NCBI GenBank assembly: GCA_040081265.1
Contig: JBEBGV010000153.1
Coordinates: forward strand, 1 to 5,141
Length of the DNA stretch: 5,141 nucleotides
Source: JBEBGV01 sp040081265
Lineage (GTDB): Bacteria; Acidobacteriota; Vicinamibacteria; Vicinamibacterales; UBA2999
Reading direction: 5' to 3'
This document shows positions 1 through 4,954 of this stretch, piece after piece. The position numbers were made by a program, and so were the translations under genes. A model generated the notes under the pieces. That model ran no database searches. It was given only the letters and a program-made list of their open reading frames with translations, and was not told the origin of the DNA. Positions within the stretch are counted from its first letter, which is position 1. Every line of letters begins with the position of its first letter.

Positions 1-100
1 GTGCCACCATCAGCCAGGTCTGCGCGCCGCGCGGCAGGACGCCGCGCGGGGGCGTGCGGTGATCGGTGACGATCGTTGTGCCGGTGGTCGGTTCGGCCAT
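1..100 (-). CDS. virB10: VirB10/TrbI-like T4SS core protein, N-terminal fragment
   Basis: Only the first 33 codons are present; the gene continues beyond the left edge. The start ATG lies 4 nt after the virB9 stop codon, so it is the next gene of the same operon. The visible protein begins MAEPTTGTTIVTDHRTPP and then has RGVLPRGAQTWLMVA. A proline-rich cytoplasmic leader followed by an 'RGVLP...QTWLMV' stretch that enters a membrane segment is the usual start of TrbI/VirB10 proteins. In that family, one inner-membrane helix anchors the protein and a periplasmic beta-barrel domain joins VirB9 in the core complex that spans both membranes. A weak purine run (GGGCGG) precedes the start, and translation is probably coupled to virB9. 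The identification rests on a short motif plus the VirB9-VirB10 gene order, which is nearly universal in T4SS operons. The conserved C-terminal domain cannot be seen. Confidence 0.72.
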   Translation of the reverse strand, partial: MAEPTTGTTIVTDHRTPPRGVLPRGAQTWLMVA

Positions 101-104
101 GGCT

Positions 105-872
105 CTACCGCCCTTGCTGGAACTCGAAGCGTTCCTTACCCAGTGCCAGGTAGGCGCGATCCAGCACCTTGGGCACGACGTACGTGCCGTGCTGCACCTG
201 GAAGTTCACCAGCGCCGGCTCGCCGTCCTTCATCTCGTAGAGTGCGGGCAGCTCGCGAGCATCAGCTTTGATGTACGTGAACTGGCCGTCGTGCCATACC
301 GACCGGACGAGGAATGGGCGCTCGTACTTGGCGGTGCCGTAGACGAACTGCAGGGCGACTGGATACTGCTGCTTGAATGCGGCGATGGCTTCGTCGGCCC
401 GCTGCCGCGCGGCGTCGGACGAGGCCCGTGCGGCCGTCACTTCGGCTTGCAGGGCCGAGACATCGGCGGCCGAGTAGTACTTGCGAGGTCCGGACGAGAC
501 ACTTGGGTCTGCGGTCACGTACACCTTGAGGTCCGGGGTCGCCGTCTTCTGCTCTGTGAGAAGGAACGAGTAGACCCGGCCGCTGGCCGTGACGAGATTC
601 AGATTCGTCGCGGCGCCTTCTTTGGCCGGTTTCACGTGAGCGATGTTCTGCGTCGCGGAGATGACCCAGAAATCGCGGTCACCGCATACGACGTCGAGAA
701 TCTCCTCCTGCTCAGGCAGGAGAATCATCGTGGTGTACCGCAGCTTTGTTGTCAGCGAGATCAGCGTGCGCTCCGAGGCGGACACCTCTCGGACACCCTG
801 CACCTGGGCACTGACGCCCACGACACCGACGGCCAACAACGCTAACGGCAGCAATAGGCGATGCGCACGCAT
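105..872 (-). CDS. virB9: VirB9/TrbG-type T4SS outer-membrane core protein
   Basis: This 255-residue protein begins with a clear Sec signal peptide: MRAHR, a hydrophobic core at residues 6-20, and probable cleavage after Ala22 (VSA|QVQ). Residues 34-125 form the N-terminal VirB9 lobe (RTLISLTTKLRYTTMILLP, a FWVISA strand, and SGRVYSFLL). Residues 173-255 form the C-terminal lobe with the family's typical WHDGQFTYIK, ELPALYEM and ALVNFQV strands. VirB9 proteins sit in the periplasm and outer membrane; the C-terminal lobe binds a VirB7 lipoprotein and packs on VirB10. Between the lobes, residues 134-170 are an Ala/Glu/Arg-rich stretch that looks like one long helix, more than I expect for this linker. 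The start ATG is preceded by AAGGGAG (minus strand of 880-886), a good ribosome binding site, 16 nt after the virB4 stop. No VirB7 gene is visible. The family call is secure, and the symbol is by homology only. Confidence 0.9.
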   Translation of the reverse strand: MRAHRLLLPLALLAVGVVGVSAQVQGVREVSASERTLISLTTKLRYTTMILLPEQEEILDVVCGDRDFWVISATQNIAHVKPAKEGAATNLNLVTASGRVYSFLLTEQKTATPDLKVYVTADPSVSSGPRKYYSAADVSALQAEVTAARASSDAARQRADEAIAAFKQQYPVALQFVYGTAKYERPFLVRSVWHDGQFTYIKADARELPALYEMKDGEPALVNFQVQHGTYVVPKVLDRAYLALGKERFEFQQGR

Positions 873-888
873 GGTGAATCTCCCTTCG

Positions 889-3321
889 TCACGCTGAAGC
901 GGCCAGGCGATCGAGACCGGCCTCGAAACCGTGCTCTCGAAAGACGGCGCGGACGCGCTCGTTGTCGACCGGCGTGTTGGTGTAGAGCCAGTAGGAACGG
1001 GGATCGACCGCGAGTGTCAGGACTTTGGCGATATCCGGTCGCTTTACCAGTAGCTGGCGTCTCGGCATGAGGCCCGAGATGAGGTCGAACTCGGTCTCAT
1101 TCAACTGGAACAGGTCCGTATACTGCTGGCGGTCGAACGCCGGGTTCGCTAGGAGCAGCTTGGTCGGGCAACTCTCAACGACGGTCCGAAGAAGATCGGA
1201 TGAAGCGAAGTCGTCGACCGCCTGCGTGGCGAGGACCATGGCCGCGTTTCGCTTCCGCCATGTCTTCAGTGCTTCCTGCACATAGGCGCGCAGAGTCTCA
1301 TGCTGGATGAATCGCCAGGCTTCGTCCATCACGCACAGCTTGAGCGTGCCCACGGACGCCGGATCCATCATCCGAGTGCCGACACGGTGCAAGACGTAGA
1401 ACAGGAGCGGTTCCAGCAGCGCGGGATAGGCCCGCATGGCCTCGAAGTCGAAGACCTGAAATTGCTGGATGTTGAATGTGTCCTCCTCGTGATCGAAGAG
1501 CTCCGCGTACCGGCCTCCCTCGACCCATTTGGAGAGCCGGCTTGCGAGCGCGCGCGGGAGCAGATTCGCAAGCGTGAACAGTCGACGCTGTGCGGTGTCG
1601 AGCACGTAGAGGTTCTCGATGGCCTCGTAGACCTCGCGGTCCTCGGCCTCGCTCAAGCGATAGCTATCCGCGCCTTCAAGCAGCACGCGGACGAAGGCAT
1701 GCAGGAAATGCAGATTCTCGGCGGTGGGCTCCAGAGCGAACGGGTTGATGTGGACGCTGCCCTGCCGCAGTCCGAGCTCAAGATAGCTCCCGTCGAGGAG
1801 GGTTGCGAGCTTCCGATAGCTGTGCCCGAGATCGAAGATCACGGTCAGCGGATCGTACTTCTGTGCGTGCAGCACCAGAAAATTGAGCAGGAAGCTCTTG
1901 CCGCTGCCAGTGGCGCCGAGGACGAGCGTGTGACCAACGTCGTCCACGTGCAGATTGAAATGGTAGGGCGTCTGGTGTTGCGTCTCGAAGACCGCCAACG
2001 CTTCGGCGTTCAGGTGGGCGCTGCGTACCTGTCCGGTGTCCAGCGTGAAGAGGAAGCTCAGATCGGCGTAGTTGGTCTCCAGGATGGGGAGCCGGCGCAG
2101 ATTGTGGGCGCTGTTGCCGGGGACGATGCTCAGCCAGGCGTTCAGAAGGTTGTACGTTTCGTCGATGAACGTCCCGTCGTGGGCCGCCATCACCTTTGTC
2201 GCTTCGGCGGTTGCGCGTTCCAGCAGGCGGGCGTCCTCGTTGAACAGCACGAGCGCCAGCGAGCAGTCGCCGAAGAAGTGCCCGTTTACCTCCAGTTCGG
2301 TGAGCGCGTCGCCTAGCTGGCGCACCGTGGCGTTGGCGCTCTCGTCGACGAGCATCTCCTCGGGCCGCGTGTCTGGCGATACGTAGTTCACCATCGAGAC
2401 GCGTTTGTTGAAGAAGTGGCGTCGTCGGAGCTGGAGCGTGCGCCGCATGCGGTCGTTGGAGATGCGGCACCACTCGAGGCAGGCGATGAATTCGCCCGGC
2501 AGCGTGTACAACTCTTCGAGCACTTGCGGGAAGGTGGCACTTGGCGGCTCCTTCATGGTGAGCACCTTCACGTGTGCCGCACCAAGATCGAGGTGGTCGC
2601 GATGGCAATCGAGCGCGCTGTCCGTCATGAAGTAATCAAGGTGGGTGTCGTACTGCAGTGCGGCGCCGTCGGCGATGTGGGGCGTGTAATTCACCAAGCG
2701 GCGGAAGAACTGGAAGGCGTCCGCCTTTGTGAGCCGAGTGGGGTGAATGCTGTCGGCGAGCTGCACCTGGAAGGCTTCGGCCTTCTGGTGCAGCTGCCCG
2801 ATCGCGCGTTCCAGATCCGCCTCGACCAGCGCAAGGGTGGCGCTCGGCGAGAGCCAGTCACGTACAGCGGCTCGCGGCTCACTCCAGAGGCTGCGCAGCC
2901 GACGACCGGACGGCGCGTGGGATCGAAGCCCCTCGTACACGAGCACCAGATGCAGGTCGAGTTGGAACAGCTCGTCACGCCTCCCATTCAGATAGGCTGC
3001 GCGTCGGTGGACGGCCTCGTGCGCGACGCGCTGCCGGCAGGCCGCCGGCGTGATTGCCGGCATTCTTCGCTTACAGAGGTACTGGTAGACGCGGCACGAC
3101 TCATCCAAGCCGCGGAGCGCTGCCTCGTACCGATGGACGATATCCCGGCGCTGTGCCTGGTCGAGGCACTCGAAGTCGACCCCTGCCAGACGGTATACAA
3201 CGCCCACGTGCCCCGCCTTCGTGAGAAACGTGCAGTCGTCGACGAAACCCCAGAGAGCAATGAGGCTGTTCAGGCTTCCAGCGTCCTCGTAGTCGCGGAG
3301 GATGCGACGAATCCTCAGCAT
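889..3321 (-). CDS. virB4: VirB4/TrbE-type T4SS assembly ATPase
   Basis: This 810-residue protein has the usual length of VirB4/TrbE. These are cytoplasmic, inner-membrane-associated ATPases that power pilus biogenesis and substrate transfer. The N-terminal half (roughly residues 1-400) matches the CagE/TrbE/VirB4 domain. The C-terminal half is a RecA-like motor. Walker A is GATGSGKS at residues 469-476, preceded by HTLVLG. Walker B is LCVMDEAW with Asp666 and Glu667. A conserved ATQAV motif follows, with Gln700, then the family's SCPTKLLLANP and LISGLMPRRQLLVKR segments. All key residues are intact, so it should be active. The start is ATG at 3321, giving MLRIRRILRDYEDA; it overlaps the end of virB3 by 7 nt (ATGCTGA), and no good ribosome binding site precedes it, so translation is probably coupled. 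The frame stays open upstream to 3957 across virB3 and virB2, but that extension is an out-of-frame shadow. VirB4 is the best-conserved marker of the system. Confidence 0.96.
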   Translation of the reverse strand: MLRIRRILRDYEDAGSLNSLIALWGFVDDCTFLTKAGHVGVVYRLAGVDFECLDQAQRRDIVHRYEAALRGLDESCRVYQYLCKRRMPAITPAACRQRVAHEAVHRRAAYLNGRRDELFQLDLHLVLVYEGLRSHAPSGRRLRSLWSEPRAAVRDWLSPSATLALVEADLERAIGQLHQKAEAFQVQLADSIHPTRLTKADAFQFFRRLVNYTPHIADGAALQYDTHLDYFMTDSALDCHRDHLDLGAAHVKVLTMKEPPSATFPQVLEELYTLPGEFIACLEWCRISNDRMRRTLQLRRRHFFNKRVSMVNYVSPDTRPEEMLVDESANATVRQLGDALTELEVNGHFFGDCSLALVLFNEDARLLERATAEATKVMAAHDGTFIDETYNLLNAWLSIVPGNSAHNLRRLPILETNYADLSFLFTLDTGQVRSAHLNAEALAVFETQHQTPYHFNLHVDDVGHTLVLGATGSGKSFLLNFLVLHAQKYDPLTVIFDLGHSYRKLATLLDGSYLELGLRQGSVHINPFALEPTAENLHFLHAFVRVLLEGADSYRLSEAEDREVYEAIENLYVLDTAQRRLFTLANLLPRALASRLSKWVEGGRYAELFDHEEDTFNIQQFQVFDFEAMRAYPALLEPLLFYVLHRVGTRMMDPASVGTLKLCVMDEAWRFIQHETLRAYVQEALKTWRKRNAAMVLATQAVDDFASSDLLRTVVESCPTKLLLANPAFDRQQYTDLFQLNETEFDLISGLMPRRQLLVKRPDIAKVLTLAVDPRSYWLYTNTPVDNERVRAVFREHGFEAGLDRLAASA

Positions 3322-3620
3322 GGCCGCACCGTGATGTGTACGGGGATGTGCTTGGCGGGGTCGTAGCGTGGCCGGAAGCGGGACGACGACAAGAGGATCC
3401 GCAGCATCTGCGGGTCGCGCTTGGTCGTCCACAGAGCAAAGGCGTAGAGCCCGACGAACATCAAGAGACCTGCCAGAAACGAGTAGAAGAGGTTGAACGT
3501 CGCGGCGCCCATGAGGAGTGCGAGGAAGAACAGCCGGCGGTCCACACCGCACACCGTCAACGTGCGGTGCAGCGCCTTGTGAACGGGCCTGGCGACGGGG
3601 CGACTCGCGGAGTGCGTCAC
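3315..3620 (-). CDS. virB3: VirB3/TrbD-type inner-membrane protein
   Basis: This 101-residue protein has the standard VirB3/TrbD plan. A short basic N-terminus (RPVARPVHKALHR) leads into two close hydrophobic segments at about residues 30-46 and 47-64. A basic, cytoplasmic tail containing TKRDPQMLRILL follows; the 'RDP..LR' motif is typical of the family. VirB3 sits in the inner membrane and works with VirB4 in pilin handling; in some systems the two are fused. Here they are separate but overlap by 7 nt, which fits tight coupling. The start codon is GTG at 3620, supported by AAGGTG (minus strand of 3626-3631) 5 nt upstream and by a gap of only 12 nt from the virB2 stop. Length, topology, motif and position between VirB2 and VirB4 all agree. 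Confidence 0.88.
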   Translation of the reverse strand: MTHSASRPVARPVHKALHRTLTVCGVDRRLFFLALLMGAATFNLFYSFLAGLLMFVGLYAFALWTTKRDPQMLRILLSSSRFRPRYDPAKHIPVHITVRPC

Positions 3621-3632
3621 GGTAGCACCTTG

Positions 3633-3926
3633 TCAGAACAGCCAAGCCAGGAACTGACCGGCGAACAGGGCGAGCCCGCCGCCGAAGACGATGCCGGAGA
3701 TCTGGCGCTTCGCGCCACCTTCCCCAAACATGAACATCAGGCCGCCGACAACGATGGCGACCAGCGCCAGCGATCGGGCGAGCGGGCCGGTGAACGTCGC
3801 TTCGAGGTTCAGCGCCGCGCGCTCCCATGGGCTCTGCTGCGCGTACAGCGCGCTCGGCAACAGCACGAAGGCAAACAGGACTGCCAGGCGAATGACCCTG
3901 CGAACATTGCGACGCGACATCCCCAT
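3633..3926 (-). CDS. virB2: VirB2/TrbC-type major pilin precursor
   Basis: This 97-residue precursor is the first gene of the T4SS operon. Residues 1-29 are a long signal peptide (MGMSRRNVRR, then LAVLFAFVLLPSALYA), with likely cleavage after Ala29 before QQSPWE. The mature part of about 68 residues has two hydrophobic helices: about 52-67 (LALVAIVVGGLMFMFG) and about 76-97 (ISGIVFGGGLALFAGQFLAW), joined by a short charged loop, EGGAKRQ. This is the VirB2/TrbC pilin fold, in which the subunits are held in the inner membrane and then polymerised into the conjugative pilus. The start was set at ATG 3926 because GGAGGTG lies at ideal spacing before it. An upstream in-frame ATG at 3962 has no such site, and ATG 3920 is spaced less well. 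Pilin sequences diverge fast, so the call rests on topology and position. Whether the mature subunit is cyclised, as in TrbC of RP4, cannot be told. Confidence 0.85.
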   Translation of the reverse strand: MGMSRRNVRRVIRLAVLFAFVLLPSALYAQQSPWERAALNLEATFTGPLARSLALVAIVVGGLMFMFGEGGAKRQISGIVFGGGLALFAGQFLAWLF

Positions 3927-3930
3927 CTGA

Positions 3931-3937
3931 CACCTCC
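3931..3937 (-). promoter_or_regulatory. Ribosome binding site of virB2
   Basis: The minus strand reads GGAGGTG here, near-perfect complementarity to the 16S rRNA 3' end. It is followed by TCAG and the ATG at 3926, so GGAGG is 6 nt from the start. This is the strongest ribosome binding site in the operon, fitting a pilin made in large amounts, and it decides the start codon against the in-frame ATG at 3962. Confidence 0.75.
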
Positions 3938-3984
3938 AGATGCTCGGAAGGGCGCATCGCATCTCAGCGCCCCACTCTCCACCA

Positions 3985-4245
3985 TCACAAATGCAACCAC
4001 GCTCGAAGCAGATCGGCCTTGCCAGCCCAGAGTGTGTGCGCGCGCTGCGATCCGCGAGCGACTCGTTCCCTGGTCACCAACAGCAAGCACACGAATCCGT
4101 ATGACGTCACGACCACGCCGCGCAACAGGAGTTCCTCGAAGTGACGAAACCGTCGGCGGACAATCTGTTCTCGCCGGAATGGATCCGCCGCATGCGCCGG
4201 CGTACGGTGCGTGAGCGAGGTCTGATGAGAAACTGCGTTGTGCAT
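3985..4245 (-). CDS. Doubtful small ORF with one hydrophobic segment
   Basis: This open frame on the same strand as the T4SS operon ends 58 nt before the virB2 start. From ATG 4245 it would give 86 residues; an in-frame ATG at 4278 would add 11. The N-terminal part is unremarkable. The later part reads FRRFRHFEELLLRG-like, with a basic/acidic run (RREQIVRRRFRHFEELLLRG), a hydrophobic stretch (VVVTSYGFVCLLLV) and a basic tail ending LLRAWLHL. That could be a small inner-membrane protein. Codon third positions in the second half are mostly G or C, as in the neighbouring genes. Against it, neither ATG has a ribosome binding site, I recognise no family, and open frames arise easily at this GC content. 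It may be a real accessory gene, the remains of one, or chance. Confidence 0.22.
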   Translation of the reverse strand: MHNAVSHQTSLTHRTPAHAADPFRREQIVRRRFRHFEELLLRGVVVTSYGFVCLLLVTRERVARGSQRAHTLWAGKADLLRAWLHL

Positions 4246-4386
4246 GGTCGGTAATCGCCGTGACGGCGCATCCCGCATCAGTGCAAGAACTGTGACTGGA
4301 AGTGGAGCGAGAACCGGAGGCGTTTGCGGGCGGTGGCAGGGTCGCCGAGAGACTTGGTGAAGTCCGGTGAACCGCGATGAACGAAC

Positions 4387-4442
4387 GAGGTCTCTCAGCG
4401 GCCTTGCGGGGGCCTATCACTCATTTCGAGAGAGGTCGCTCA
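4387..4442 (+). repeat. Direct repeat GAGGTCnCTCA, two copies
   Basis: GAGGTCTCTCA (4387-4397) recurs as GAGGTCGCTCA (4432-4442), 10 of 11 bases identical, with starts 45 bp apart. A shorter related copy, CGAGGTCT, lies at 4216-4223. Repeat copies of this size upstream of a regulator gene could be operator or iteron-type sites, though at this length chance is possible. Confidence 0.4.
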
Positions 4443-4459
4443 TTCTGAGTGATGCACTC
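4416..4459. repeat. Overlapping inverted repeats sharing one arm
   Basis: ATCACTCA (4416-4423) is perfectly complementary to TGAGTGAT (4446-4453) across 22 nt. Part of the second arm, GAGTG (4447-4451), is also complementary to CACTC (4455-4459) across 3 nt. The two pairings cannot form on one strand at once. Read as protein-binding half-sites, CACTCA/TGAGTG-like hexamers occur at 4418-4423, 4437-4442 (one mismatch), 4446-4451 and 4455-4460 (one mismatch). Confidence 0.6.
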
Positions 4460-4540
4460 CTTCCACTGATCCTGCATTCGGTACGAGTTGCGCCTGAAGC
4501 CCGCTGGCACGGGGCGTGCTCCAGCGTCATGTCTCATCGC

Positions 4541-4569
4541 TTGCGACGCCAACGCGCGTCGTCAATCAT
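4541..4569 (+). promoter_or_regulatory. Candidate sigma70-type promoter of the alpA-like gene, with dyad in the spacer
   Basis: TTGCGA (4541-4546; 4 of 6 to TTGACA) and AATCAT (4564-4569; 4 of 6 to TATAAT) are separated by the ideal 17 bp. This would start transcription near 4576, giving a leader of under 20 nt before the ATG at 4594. An inverted repeat CGACGC/GCGTCG (4544-4549 and 4556-4561) overlaps the -35 hexamer and fills most of the spacer, a position where a bound repressor would block RNA polymerase. Both hexamers are only moderate matches, so the promoter is a prediction. Confidence 0.4.
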
Positions 4570-4593
4570 AGGAAGCACAATCGAGAGGGCGAC

Positions 4594-4914
4594 ATGAACG
4601 GACTACCGACGAAAACCAACGGCGGCGTGCGGGTCCGTTCACTTGATCGAGTTCGTGAAGGTTCAGCGGTGGCCCCACGGACTGCGACCGTCGGAACTGC
4701 GCAAGCCCCCTCAGGCGGGCGAATACTGCCTCTCAAGCTCTTGAGGTTCCCGGTGGTGCGGGAGATGACCGGGTTGTCACGCTCGACGATCTGGCGGTTG
4801 GAGCGTCGCGGCGAATTCCCGAAGCATCATCGTATTGCGCCTAACGTGGTGGCGTGGGTCGAGGAGGACGTATCCGACTGGATTCAACTCAGGACGAGCT
4901 CTGTTGCGTCGTAG
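4594..4914 (+). CDS. alpA: AlpA-family helix-turn-helix transcriptional regulator
   Basis: This 106-residue DNA-binding protein belongs to the AlpA/MerR-like winged helix-turn-helix family. AlpA of cryptic prophage CP4-57 activates excision, and relatives sit next to integrases or transfer genes in prophages and integrative elements. Residues 45-100 carry the signature: LPLKLLRFPVVREMTGLSRS, then TIWRLERRGEFPKHHRI and VAWVEEDVSDWI. The helix-turn-helix spans about residues 53-73, and the 'GEFP' wing and 'AWVEEDVSDWI' C-terminal helix are typical. Residues 1-43 are an extra N-terminal part, basic and Ser/Thr/Gly/Ala-rich, without recognisable fold; family members are usually about 60-75 residues. 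The start is ATG 4594, 4 nt after AGAGGG (4584-4589); an in-frame ATG at 4516 lacks such a site and lies upstream of the predicted promoter. The gene is divergent from the T4SS operon, so it may control it. No integrase is visible. The symbol marks the family only. Confidence 0.85.
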   Translation: MNGLPTKTNGGVRVRSLDRVREGSAVAPRTATVGTAQAPSGGRILPLKLLRFPVVREMTGLSRSTIWRLERRGEFPKHHRIAPNVVAWVEEDVSDWIQLRTSSVAS

Positions 4915-4954
4915 GACAGGCTCGGACCCCTGTCGAAGGAGGCGCGAGACCTCC
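4915..4954 (+). terminator. Two adjacent stem-loops just after the alpA-like stop codon
   Basis: GACAGG (4915-4920) pairs with CCTGTC (4929-4934) across 8 nt. Three nt later, GGAGG (4938-4942) pairs with CCTCC (4950-4954) across 7 nt. The first stem begins at the base after the TAG. No T-run follows either, so these are not classical intrinsic terminators; they could act as a weak terminator, an RNA-stabilising 3' structure or nothing. Confidence 0.3.

Larger units (their letters stand above)
4351..4480. other. Repeat-rich intergenic segment, possible oriT
   Basis: This part of the 667-base gap between the T4SS operon and the alpA-like gene has no convincing ORF but many short symmetries. 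They are GACTT-ggtg-AAGTC (4351-4364), CGGT-GA-ACCG (4365-4374), GGCC/GGCC (4400-4403, 4411-4414), a perfect 8-bp inverted repeat ATCACTCA/TGAGTGAT (4416-4423, 4446-4453) and GAGTG-ATG-CACTC (4447-4459). Nine nt after the last hairpin comes ATCCTGC (4469-4475). Transfer origins of the RP4/Ti-border class have inverted repeats just 5' of a nic core YATCCTG|Y; here 7 of 8 positions fit, with G in place of the first Y. Placement next to a T4SS operon adds weight. No relaxase gene is visible, and a 7-mer alone is weak evidence, so this is a hypothesis. The segment could instead be an operator array. Confidence 0.3.

Noticed and set aside
66..845. Long plus-strand frame opposite virB9 (259 codons)
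   Set aside because: It lies antisense to a well-supported gene, has no recognisable domain, and is expected from the strong third-position GC bias of the true gene.
1300..3366. Two long plus-strand frames opposite virB4 (1300-2316 and 2416-3366)
   Set aside because: They are antisense shadows of the ATPase gene; their composition is rich in V, E, G and R with no family motif.
3322..3957. In-frame 212-codon upstream extension of the virB4 frame
   Set aside because: It overlaps virB3 and virB2 in another frame and has no domain of its own. The family's normal N-terminus begins at ATG 3321, so the open frame is a GC-content artefact rather than a fusion.
4102..4109. Palindrome TGACGTCA in the intergenic region
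   Set aside because: An isolated 8-bp palindrome with no flanking symmetry or second copy; likely chance.
3809..4420. 203-codon minus-strand frame overlapping virB2
   Set aside because: It overlaps the pilin gene in a different frame, with Ser/Arg/Ala-rich sequence typical of a shadow and no ribosome binding site.
4733..4746. Perfect dyad CTCAAG-CT-CTTGAG
   Set aside because: It lies within the alpA-like coding sequence, at codons for the start of the conserved domain; single short dyads are common and no function is indicated.
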